This document shows positions 8,232-14,496 of a DNA stretch of 37,568 nt, piece after piece. Origin of the DNA: an uncultured Bacteroidales bacterium (GTDB lineage: Bacteria > Bacteroidota > Bacteroidia > Bacteroidales > Paludibacteraceae); the NCBI GenBank assembly GCA_946414805.1, contig CAMKPZ010000014.1:1-37568 (forward strand). The letters run 5' to 3'. Position 1 is the first letter of the stretch. Each line of letters starts with the position of its first letter. The notes below the pieces were generated by a model. It saw only the letters and a list, made by a program, of their open reading frames with translations, made no database searches and was not told the origin of the DNA. A program made the position numbers and the translations under genes.

Positions 8232-8669
8232 TTACTTCTCTCCTTTCAGCTCTTCCCGCAATGCTTCTACCATCTGGGCGTACTCAGCCTCGGTCAGATA
8301 GACCTTGCCCGGGTTCATCTGGAAAGTGCCGCCGTAATCGGGACCGTCCGCATATTTGGGTGCCAGATGGAAATGGAGATGGCTGAGTTTGTCGGAATAA
8401 GCGCCGTAATTGATCTTCTCTGGCTGGAAGAGTTTCTGCATAGCGCGGGTCACCTGCGCTACATCCGCCATAAAGAGATTGCGCTGTTCGTCGGACAGCT
8501 CGTTCAGATCATTCACATGTCCGTCGTAAGCCACAAGGCAGCGGCCGTGATAGGTCTGCTCTTTGAAGAGGAACGCACGCGATACACGCAGATGGGTAAT
8601 CTCAATCATGAGATTATGAAGGGTCTCATTGTTCTGACAATAGAGACAATCTTTTGGATCAGAATACAT
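8232..8669 (-). CDS. HIT family protein (nucleotide hydrolase/transferase)
   Basis: 145 residues. The histidine triad HLHFHL lies at residues 97-102 (His 97, 99, 101). An N-terminal CLYCQNN pair suggests the zinc-binding form of the family. HIT proteins hydrolyse or transfer nucleotidyl groups from dinucleotides or AMP derivatives in the cytoplasm; the substrate is not readable. It starts 19 bases after the plsC stop and ends 3 bases before holB, so it belongs to the same transcript. Confidence 0.88.
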   Translation of the reverse strand: MYSDPKDCLYCQNNETLHNLMIEITHLRVSRAFLFKEQTYHGRCLVAYDGHVNDLNELSDEQRNLFMADVAQVTRAMQKLFQPEKINYGAYSDKLSHLHFHLAPKYADGPDYGGTFQMNPGKVYLTEAEYAQMVEALREELKGEK

Positions 8670-8688
8670 AGTATATACAATTTTACAA

Positions 8689-9420
8689 TTACCTGTTACC
8701 AGTTTTTCTCCCCTCGATCACAGCCTTCCGCACAGCCTCGATAGCTTCGTTCGGCTCCGCAAACTGCTTGAGATCAATCGGTTCGCCTATGTGCATATGC
8801 ACGGGATGGCGGTTCACGAACGGTTTGCCTTTGGGCAGCACCTCAAAACAGCCGTCCAGTGACAGCGGGATCACAGGCAGACCCAGATCCCATGCGATCT
8901 GGAAAGCACCTCTCTTGAATCGCCCTACTTCGCCGTTCAGCGAACGTGTCCCTTCTGGGAAAATCACGGTGGAAACACCTTTCACCAGTTGTTTCTCCAC
9001 TTCCTTGAGGCTCTCCATCGCGGCTTTGGCATTGCGGCGGTCAACGAAGATATGTCCCGCAGCCTTGCATCCTGTACCCACGAAAGGCACCTTGCGCAAC
9101 TCCGCTTTCATCAGCCATTTGAAGATCACAGGTAGCCATCCGTAAACCAGCCACACATCGAACATCGACTGATGGTTGGCTACGAAAACATAACTCTGTC
9201 CGGGCTGAATATGCTCGATTCCATCGACAGAAACCGGCAGAAACATCAGCCAAAAGAACGACCTTGACCAGAACTGCTGAACCTTATGCACGAACTCGGC
9301 ATTCTTGAAAGGAAACATGCAGATGGTGAATACAGCCGTAAAGACCGTCAGTACACACAGTATCGGCCATGCCACCAGATACTGGTAAATGATATAAAAG
9401 GGTTTTAGTATGCTTTTCAT
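8689..9420 (-). CDS. plsC: 1-acyl-sn-glycerol-3-phosphate acyltransferase (PlsC family)
   Basis: 243 residues from ATG at 9420; an upstream in-frame TTG at 9426 lies inside a tandem repeat and is less likely. Two hydrophobic segments near the N-terminus (about 10-38 and 52-64) should anchor it in the inner membrane. The catalytic HX4D motif is NHQSMFD (His83, Asp88) and the phosphate-binding motif is FPEGTRS (154-160); GAFQIAWDLGLPVIPLSLDG completes the family pattern. It acylates lysophosphatidate to phosphatidate in phospholipid synthesis. The spacer before the start and the pfkB stop consist of a 7-bp tandem repeat. Confidence 0.88.
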   Translation of the reverse strand: MKSILKPFYIIYQYLVAWPILCVLTVFTAVFTICMFPFKNAEFVHKVQQFWSRSFFWLMFLPVSVDGIEHIQPGQSYVFVANHQSMFDVWLVYGWLPVIFKWLMKAELRKVPFVGTGCKAAGHIFVDRRNAKAAMESLKEVEKQLVKGVSTVIFPEGTRSLNGEVGRFKRGAFQIAWDLGLPVIPLSLDGCFEVLPKGKPFVNRHPVHMHIGEPIDLKQFAEPNEAIEAVRKAVIEGRKTGNR

Positions 9421-9459
9421 TCTCAATTCTCAATTCTCAATTCTCAATTCTCAATTCTC
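9420..9459. repeat. 7-bp tandem repeat (TTCTCAA)x5 at the pfkB/plsC junction
   Basis: Five perfect copies of TTCTCAA (GAGAATT family on the coding strand) at 9420-9454 plus a partial copy to 9459. The tract includes the PfkB gene stop codon (9451-9453), the whole spacer and the base next to the plsC ATG. Its unit length is not a multiple of three. Confidence 0.9.
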
Positions 9460-10458
9460 CCTGTCATATTTCTGCATAAATCCGCGGTAGAGCGCGCAGA
9501 TACGCCGGATCTCCTCCCATTGTTCGTCCGGCAGTTTGGTGCCTACCACCTCCACAACACGACCGGCGGCTATCGTTCCGATCTCTGCGCAGCGGCGGAT
9601 ATCAAAACCGTCTGCCAGCGCATGAAGAAAACCTCCGGCAAAATAGTCTCCGGCTCCGGTGGAATCGGTGCAGGAGGTGGTGATAGCGCCTATATGGTGA
9701 CGCTTGCTGCCCTGCTGCACATACGATCCGTTCTTGCCCACTTTCACCACCGCAATGTCGCATTGCTCCGCAATCACCTGAACCGACTCCTCAGGATTGA
9801 GATGCGTATAGGCGAAAGACTCGTCCTCGTTCGCAAAAACAATATCCACGTACTGTTTCACCAGCTCCTTGAGGAAAGCATGGTTCTCGTTGATCACATT
9901 ATAGGACGCCAGATCAAGGGACACCATACATCCGGATTCTTTCGCCAGACGGATTGATTTCTCCAGCAGCTCATGGTTCTGAACCAGATAGCCCTCGATA
10001 TGGAAAATGTCAAACCCGTTGAAAGCGTCCTTCTGGATATCGTCTGCGCACAACTCAGCCGCAGCACCAAGATAGGTAGCGAAAGTCCGTTCGCCGTCAG
10101 GTGTCACAAGCACAATCGAGAAACCCGACATCGAACTCTGCGAAAGCAGAAGAATGGGCTTCACGCCGTTCTTTACCATGTCCTCGCGGTAGAAATCGCC
10201 CACCTCGTCGTTGCCGATCTTACCGATAAATGCAGCTTTTCCGCCCAGCGAAGCGATGCAGTTGATCGTGTTCGAGGCGGAACCGCCTGCCACCATGCGC
10301 TTGCGGACAGACAGAAAACGGTACTGGATCTGCTCCGCCTGGTCTTTCGAGATCAAGTTCATGCTCCCCTTCGGGAAGCCGAGTTCACGCAGATCATCCT
10401 CACTCACCTGTAGAAGAATGTCCGTTAACGCGTTACCTAAACCTAAGATTTTCTTCAT
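9451..10458 (-). CDS. PfkB-family carbohydrate/adenosine kinase
   Basis: 335 residues. MVAGGSASNTINCIASLGGKAAFIGKIGNDEVGDFY (about 55-90) is PfkB signature 1. TDSTGAGDYFAGGFLHAL (264-281) is signature 2, with Gly268-Ala269-Gly270 for the anion hole and catalytic Asp271. The family phosphorylates sugars or nucleosides with ATP. This Bacteroidota subgroup is commonly annotated as adenosine kinase, but the substrate is not proven by the sequence. It starts next to the divergent tRNA-Asn promoter. A -7-like TATTTTTG at 10477-10484 is present without a clear -33 box at the usual 20-base spacing. plsC starts about 30 bases after its stop. Confidence 0.88.
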   Translation of the reverse strand: MKKILGLGNALTDILLQVSEDDLRELGFPKGSMNLISKDQAEQIQYRFLSVRKRMVAGGSASNTINCIASLGGKAAFIGKIGNDEVGDFYREDMVKNGVKPILLLSQSSMSGFSIVLVTPDGERTFATYLGAAAELCADDIQKDAFNGFDIFHIEGYLVQNHELLEKSIRLAKESGCMVSLDLASYNVINENHAFLKELVKQYVDIVFANEDESFAYTHLNPEESVQVIAEQCDIAVVKVGKNGSYVQQGSKRHHIGAITTSCTDSTGAGDYFAGGFLHALADGFDIRRCAEIGTIAAGRVVEVVGTKLPDEQWEEIRRICALYRGFMQKYDREN

Positions 10459-10534
10459 TTCTTATCTTTTTTGCCCCAAAAATAGGGTGATTTCGCAAAA
10501 AATTGGCTCTAAATTACATTTTTTTTCAAAAAAA

Positions 10535-10566
10535 CTTGCGTATATCAAAAAAAAGCAGTACTTTTG
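10535..10566 (+). promoter_or_regulatory. Promoter of tRNA-Asn
   Basis: CTTGCGTATATCAAAAAAAA, then TACTTTTG 20 bases after TTG. Expected transcription start is near 10571, about 20 bases before the mature tRNA. Confidence 0.8.
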
Positions 10567-10589
10567 CACCCGCTTTCGAAAAAAAGCAA

Positions 10590-10663
10590 GCTTCCTTAGC
10601 TCAGTCGGTTAGAGCATCTGACTGTTAATCAGGGGGTCCTAGGTTCAAGTCCTAGAGGGAGCG
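10590..10663 (+). tRNA. tRNA-Asn (anticodon GUU)
   Basis: A complete cloverleaf of 74 bases can be folded by hand. The acceptor GCTTCCT pairs with AGGGAGC, with one T-G pair. The D stem is GCTC/GAGC and the anticodon stem TCTGA/TCAGG with loop CTGTTAA (anticodon GTT). The variable loop has 5 bases, and the T stem CTAGG/CCTAG has loop TTCAAGT. The discriminator is G. CCA is not encoded, so it must be added by the CCA-adding enzyme. Confidence 0.97.
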
Positions 10664-10865
10664 CAAAAGGCATCTGCACATCGTGGATGCCTTCTTTTTT
10701 ATCCGGCTCTGTTTTCCCGTCATACCTGCTCTGGTTCTTCCTCATCTCCGCTTTGTCACCGCTCTGGTTATTCTTCATCTCCTCTCTGTCCCCACTCTGG
10801 TCTCTCTTCATCTCTGCTTTGTCCCCACTCTGGTCTTTTCTGTATGTTTTCTCAAAGAGCGTCAT
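10629..10865 (-). CDS. Possible small 11-residue-repeat protein antisense to tRNA-Asn (doubtful)
   Basis: 78 residues from ATG at 10865. MTLFEKTYRK is followed by three tandem 11-residue units: DQSGDKAEMKR, DQSGDREEMKN, NQSGDKAEMRK, then a degenerate fourth. The chain is very hydrophilic and charged, with no signal or membrane segment. In favour: a strong promoter sits at 10898-10929, and purine-rich GGGAGAAGGGGAGG precedes the ATG. Against: the last 15 or so codons are simply the reverse complement of tRNA-Asn (LGLEPRTP is the well-known translation artefact of tRNA antisense strands), and I do not recognise a family. It may be a real short protein, or a non-coding RNA whose 3' end is antisense to the tRNA. 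Confidence 0.35.
   Translation of the reverse strand: MTLFEKTYRKDQSGDKAEMKRDQSGDREEMKNNQSGDKAEMRKNQSRYDGKTEPDKKEGIHDVQMPFALPLGLEPRTP
10667..10700 (+). terminator. Intrinsic terminator of tRNA-Asn
   Basis: AAGGCATC at 10667-10674 pairs with GATGCCTT at 10686-10693 around an 11-base loop and is followed by CTTTTTT. It starts 4 bases after the mature tRNA end. Confidence 0.85.
10729..10846. repeat. 33-bp tandem repeat, 3.6 copies
   Basis: Units start at 10729, 10762, 10795 and 10828 (partial), each opening CTCTGGT. The sequence between units varies at several positions but the period is exactly 33, so the frame of the minus-strand ORF is kept. Confidence 0.9.
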
Positions 10866-10897
10866 GGTTGTTCCTCCCCTTCTCCCTAAATTCGCTG

Positions 10898-10929
10898 CAA
10901 AGGTACGAATTTTTTTTGACATACGCAAG
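10898..10929 (-). promoter_or_regulatory. Promoter of the antisense small ORF
   Basis: Minus strand CTTGCGTATGTCAAAAAAAA, then TACCTTTG at 20-base spacing. It is one of the best matches to the window's promoter consensus and points towards the 3' end of tRNA-Asn. Confidence 0.75.
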
Positions 10930-11345
10930 CGCGCGTGTATTTTTCCTTATTTTTTACCTTTTCTTTCCTCCCCTCCTCCTCTTCTTTCTTCCCCCGTTCC
11001 TCTTTTCCGCCCTCTCCCTTTCTCTTTTTCTCCCTTCCCTCTTAGCGCCCCACCTCTTTCCCGTTTCTTCTTTCCTCTCTCCCTTCCTCCTCCCCGTTTC
11101 TTCTTTCCTCTCTCCCCTCCTCCTCCCCGTTTCTTTTTTTCTCCCGCATTCAATGCGGGTTGTTCCCTTCGGTGGCATTTTTGCCGCCGCTTCCTCTTTC
11201 GCCTTTCCCCTCTTCCCCGCCTGCCCTTCCCCTCTTCCCCGCCGCTTCCTTCTTCGCCCTTCCCCTCTCCCTTTCTCTTGCGTCCCTTCCCTCTTTTCCT
11301 CCCCTCACCCTCCCTTTTGGCTCTTTTTTACCGATTCTCCCCCCT
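10930..11345. repeat. Polypyrimidine/polypurine tract with a 33-bp subrepeat
   Basis: About 400 bases without a credible gene, extremely rich in C and T on the plus strand. From 10981 to 11145 I count only nine purines in 165 bases. A 33-bp period is visible at 11060-11145 (CCCGTTTCTT recurs at 33-base intervals). A perfect 8-bp inverted repeat with a 1-base centre (CCCGCATT / AATGCGGG) sits near 11143-11159. Long reading frames here (both strands) translate to low-complexity Pro/Ser/Phe or Lys/Arg/Gly/Glu chains and are not supported as genes. The tract separates two divergent promoters. Function unknown. Confidence 0.8.
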
Positions 11346-11350
11346 CAAAA

Positions 11351-11382
11351 CTTGCATATATCAAAAAAAAGCACTATCTTTG
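11351..11382 (+). promoter_or_regulatory. Promoter of the GNAT-msrA pair
   Basis: CTTGCATATATCAAAAAAAA, then TATCTTTG at 20-base spacing. Expected start near 11388, leaving a leader of about 180 bases before the ATG at 11567. The leader holds the direct repeat ATCACCATAGG (two adjacent copies near 11469-11490). Confidence 0.78.
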
Positions 11383-11521
11383 CGCCGTCTTTCGGTCCCT
11401 CCGGTCCGCTGGCCTTCCACAGCCCTTTCACTGTCAGAGTGCTGTCTAAACCAAAAGACCACCATAACATCACCATAGGATCACCATAGGATGAGGCAAT
11501 AAAATCAACACTTATACACTA

Positions 11522-11543
11522 ATACTATATATATACATAGTAT
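11522..11543 (+). repeat. AT-rich inverted repeat in the GNAT leader
   Basis: ATACTAT (11522-11528) and ATAGTAT (11537-11543) can pair around 8 bases; the surrounding bases alternate T and A up to 11550. It ends about 23 bases before the start codon and could hide or expose the translation start. Simple TA repeats are also common by chance. Confidence 0.5.
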
Positions 11544-11566
11544 ATATATACAATTCGTTAAAAATC

Positions 11567-12397
11567 ATGGCAAGAGTAAACACAGCGGACGGCTCCAAAG
11601 TCCACGGAAAACTGAACAAGAAAGACAATCAGGTCCATCGTGTCATCAACGGACGCGAGTTCGTTCATGCGGTCGAGAATCCCTATGACGGACCCGCCTC
11701 GAAAAACCAGAAGGCGCATCGCACCATCTTCGGACAAACCAACGCCGTCATCAACACCATCTTGGCGGATCCTGCGCAGAAAGCCGAATGGAGAAAACGG
11801 ATGGAGGACTACAACCGCTCCGTCAATGCCATGCTGCCTGACCATCCCAAGCGTTTTGCCACCGTCCGCCAGTACGCCTATTTCGTCATCAGCGAACAGC
11901 TCAAACAGACGCCCGCTGCCAAACAGCGCAAATCCAGACTGCCGCTCACGCTCCCCAAAGAACTCAAACTGCATGTGAAGCGTTTTCCGGAACTCTCCGC
12001 CGCCGAGATCTACGAGATACTCAAGGCGCGTTTCACCGTCTTTGTCGGAGAGCAGCATATCCATTACCTCGACGAAGATAATATCGATTATATCGCTACC
12101 CATTTCGCCCTCCGCCGCAAAGGCACCGTCATTGCCTATGCACGCCTCTTCCCGGACAAACCCAAAGGTGTCTTTTCCGTCGGACGCCTCCTGACGATCG
12201 AACGCGGAAAAGGATACGCCAAATACCTTATGCAGCAGATCATCCACGAGGCGCGCACGCAAGGCGCACACGCCCTGCGCCTGCACGCACAGACCTACAC
12301 CGTTCCTTTCTATAAAAAACTGGGCTTCCGCGCCGTAGGCGAACCGTTCATCGAAGCGGAAATACCCCACATACTAATGGAAATGCCCCTCGCATAG
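11567..12397 (+). CDS. Two-domain protein: Bacteroidota N-terminal domain + ElaA-like GNAT acetyltransferase
   Basis: 276 residues. The C-terminal ~130 residues are a GNAT domain of the ElaA type: FTVFVGEQHIHYLDEDNIDYIATHFAL, VIAYARLFPD, VGRLLTIERGKGYAKYLMQQII (acetyl-CoA loop RGKGYA), then FYKKLGFRAVGEPFIEAEIPHILM. The N-terminal ~140 residues (MARVNTADGSKVHGKLNKKDNQVHRVINGREFVH, later ILADPAQKAEWRKRMEDYN) resemble small basic Bacteroidota proteins of unknown function that normally stand alone; this resemblance is from memory. The substrate is unknown. msrA starts 3 bases downstream, so the two are co-transcribed from the promoter at 11351-11382. Confidence 0.8.
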   Translation: MARVNTADGSKVHGKLNKKDNQVHRVINGREFVHAVENPYDGPASKNQKAHRTIFGQTNAVINTILADPAQKAEWRKRMEDYNRSVNAMLPDHPKRFATVRQYAYFVISEQLKQTPAAKQRKSRLPLTLPKELKLHVKRFPELSAAEIYEILKARFTVFVGEQHIHYLDEDNIDYIATHFALRRKGTVIAYARLFPDKPKGVFSVGRLLTIERGKGYAKYLMQQIIHEARTQGAHALRLHAQTYTVPFYKKLGFRAVGEPFIEAEIPHILMEMPLA

Positions 12398-12400
12398 ATT

Positions 12401-12919
12401 ATGATGGAAGAGATTTATTTTGCAGGAGGGTGCTTCTGGGGAACGGAGCATTTCTTCCGACAGATAGAAGGAGTCGTCGGAACCGAGACCGGTTTTGCGA
12501 ACGGCAGAGAGGATCTGCCGGAACCGACCTACGAACAGGTTTACACCGATTCCACCGGATATGCTGAGACCGTGAAAGTGGTTTTTGACAGCGAGAAAGT
12601 GACGCTGGAGTTTCTTGTCGGACTGTTCTTCAAGGCGATTGATCCCCTTTCGCTCAACAAACAGGGAGAAGATGAAGGTACGCGCTACCGCACGGGAGTG
12701 TATTACACGACGGATCAGCAGAGGCTGGCGATCGAGCCTGTTTTTGCCGATGAAATGAGCAAATATTCGCAGCCGCTGCAGGTCGAACTGCTGCCGCTGA
12801 AGAACTATTATCCGGCAGATGAGTACCACCAGGATTATCTGACGAAACATCCGGATGGGTACTGCCATCTGCCGAAAGAGCTCTTCCGTTGGGCGAGAGA
12901 GCAAAAGCCCTCCCGTTAG
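12401..12919 (+). CDS. msrA: Peptide-methionine (S)-S-oxide reductase MsrA
   Basis: 172 residues. GGCFWGTEHFFRQIEGVVGTETGFANG has the catalytic Cys11 in the invariant GCFWG. EGTRYRTGVYY, YHQDYL and the region between complete the MsrA pattern. It reduces methionine-S-sulfoxide in proteins and free form, using thioredoxin. There is no fused MsrB domain. Two ATG codons in a row (12401, 12404) are possible starts. Its TAG overlaps the TAA of the convergent remnant gene. Confidence 0.94.
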   Translation: MMEEIYFAGGCFWGTEHFFRQIEGVVGTETGFANGREDLPEPTYEQVYTDSTGYAETVKVVFDSEKVTLEFLVGLFFKAIDPLSLNKQGEDEGTRYRTGVYYTTDQQRLAIEPVFADEMSKYSQPLQVELLPLKNYYPADEYHQDYLTKHPDGYCHLPKELFRWAREQKPSR

Positions 12920-13452
12920 CGGATCTCCTGCCCCAAAAGACTGTAGATATGTCCGTCGCGGAAAACACGGATCTCTCCGTTCAGGAGAATGTATTTGCCG
13001 TTTTGATCCGGAGAAAGGGCAATGCTTTCAATGTCTGTCGGTGTACTCTGCTCCGGATTCGACGGAATAATCGGAGGTGTCGGGATCACCTCGTCGCCGC
13101 CGCCTTTGAGATCGCCGGTATAACCCGTAGTGGCAAAATCGCCGATATAGACATGTAGCGGCGTACCGTTCGCATCAAGCGCAGACAGCACATAGTTATA
13201 CCGCGTCGCCTCCTCCAGACCTGTTACTTGGAAAGACAAACTGGTAGGTAATGCGGCTTCTGCTGGCACTCTTTTAGCGAGTGCACCAAAGGAAATCCCC
13301 TTCAAGATTCCGGTAGGACCTAATGTAATATGGCAGAAAGTTGTGCCGTCCTTGTAGATGTCTATCTGATACGAACCGGCAGTGCTGTCTGTCGGCCACA
13401 TGAAGACTGCGCTGGTCTGAGCCGCATCCACCGTCACACGGTTCGGAGACAC
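12916..13452 (-). pseudogene. C-terminal remnant of a secreted Fn3-tail protein
   Basis: The frame gives 178 residues from a GTG at 13452; no ATG start and no signal peptide can be found. Residues 1-130 are closely similar to the Fn3-like C-terminal domain of the LRR protein encoded at 17966-19939 (shared WPTDS..SYQIDIYK, GISF, LHVY.GDFAT, IPTPPIIP). The last 27 residues carry the same tail as its neighbours. A promoter-like sequence at 13469-13500 stands directly before it, its -7 box only 17 bases upstream. The frame stays open back into that box (…CSQFIEV). This looks like a deletion that joined a promoter to the 3' end of a BspA-like gene. It could also be a short expressed protein. Confidence 0.7.
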
Positions 13453-13468
13453 CTCGATAAACTGGCTG

Positions 13469-13500
13469 CAAAATTACTGCATTTTTTTGACATGCGCAAA
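13469..13500 (-). promoter_or_regulatory. Promoter-like sequence directly before the remnant
   Basis: Minus strand TTTGCGCATGTCAAAAAAAT, then TAATTTTG at 20-base spacing. It matches the window consensus except for one C in place of T in the -33 extension. Transcription would begin inside or just before the remnant frame. Confidence 0.65.
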
Positions 13501-13530
13501 TAAATCGCTATTAAATCACTATTTTCTATA

Positions 13531-14487
13531 TCATTTCATCATTGCGCACATGCATCGTCTGCGTTGGACGGTAGTTTGGCCGGGCCAAAGAGAGATCGCC
13601 ACTTTTACCCCTGCTGACCAAGGCCGGACAGCACTGGTCTTATCCGTTCCGACCAAGCCTTGATATTCGCTCATAAAGGTATAGTGATTGCGCTCGGTAG
13701 CAAAACCGATAGGAATATGTTTGCCCGATTTCATCGCTGCAAAATCCATCGGCATCCATTGTACATAAGCTGCCACCACAAACTGTGCCCTCTCTCCTAA
13801 ACGCATGACCATACCTGCTTCCACGTACGCCGATAAACCCAACGGTCGGATCCTGGAACCGAACGAAGCCTCATGGCGGGGATAGCTCTCTGTCTCGAAC
13901 CGTCCGGGCAGGTCATGGAGCAGCAGTCTCCATTGTTCATACCATCCCGTATGGGTCACTTCGCCTGAGAGGAGGGTATAGGAGGATCGCAGCGGGACAG
14001 AGAGCAAAGCTCCTACTGCCGCATGTAGCCCGTAGCGGGCGTCCGTACTGGCGAAATGGCGGAAACGCAGACCTATCGGTACCTGCAACAACCACATCTG
14101 CTCACGCTCCTTCCATTCGTTGAAGGATGCCCGGTGGGTGTATTCTTCGCCCATGTAGTCTCGCAGTCGCCCGTCATTGGTACCGGTACGCCATTCCATC
14201 GGTTCGGTCAGCATGGCGGTGGTGGCGATATGCGTGAGCCGGACTCCTGTCTGCAGACCCGCTATCGGAAGGAAGAACCATGTATAGCCTGCGCCGACAG
14301 AGAACGAAGGAGAGACAAACGTCCTTCCGCCGTCTAACTCATAACCCAGGCCGCCTATGCCGCCACCGATCTCTATGTCGATATAATGGCTCGGAGAGAA
14401 CGCGTTTTGCGACCAGCTCATGCCTCCTCCGGTCCCTAACAACCAGAGAACCAGCGCCCATACCCTATGACTTGCACGAATTTTCAT
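13531..14487 (-). CDS. Outer-membrane beta-barrel-like protein
   Basis: 318 residues. A signal peptide ends near MSWSQ (about residue 27). The mature part alternates hydrophobic and polar residues with many Gly, Tyr and Trp: YIDIEIGGGIGGLGYEL, FVSPSFSVGAGYTWFFLPIAGLQTGVRL, LLQVPIGLRFRHF, YGLHAAVGALLSVPL, LGLSAYVEAGMVMRLG, QFVVAAYVQWMPMDF, WSAGVKVAISLWPG. This is the pattern of an 8- to 10-strand outer-membrane barrel. There is no OmpA peptidoglycan-binding domain, and the last residues after the final strand (RRRCMCAMMK) look atypical. It starts 9 bases after the GLUG protein gene. Alone in this operon it lacks the shared C-terminal tail, so it may be the membrane partner of the secreted proteins; that role is inference. 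Confidence 0.75.
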   Translation of the reverse strand: MKIRASHRVWALVLWLLGTGGGMSWSQNAFSPSHYIDIEIGGGIGGLGYELDGGRTFVSPSFSVGAGYTWFFLPIAGLQTGVRLTHIATTAMLTEPMEWRTGTNDGRLRDYMGEEYTHRASFNEWKEREQMWLLQVPIGLRFRHFASTDARYGLHAAVGALLSVPLRSSYTLLSGEVTHTGWYEQWRLLLHDLPGRFETESYPRHEASFGSRIRPLGLSAYVEAGMVMRLGERAQFVVAAYVQWMPMDFAAMKSGKHIPIGFATERNHYTFMSEYQGLVGTDKTSAVRPWSAGVKVAISLWPGQTTVQRRRCMCAMMK

Positions 14488-14496
14488 CGGTTATAC

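Noticed and set aside
7584..8744. 386-residue plus-strand frame across holB and the HIT gene
   Set aside because: It covers two real minus-strand genes and their junction, and contains no motif of its own.
10729..10846. Regular repeats considered as a CRISPR array
   Set aside because: The units are directly adjacent with no spacers, are imperfect, and no cas genes are present.
10687..11478. 263-residue plus-strand frame rich in Pro, Ser, Leu and Phe
   Set aside because: It is a low-complexity reading of the repeat and polypyrimidine DNA. It begins inside the tRNA terminator and has no ribosome site.
11558..12370. 270-residue minus-strand frame opposite the GNAT gene
   Set aside because: The plus frame has clear GNAT motifs and a promoter. 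The minus frame has no recognisable domain and arises from codon bias.
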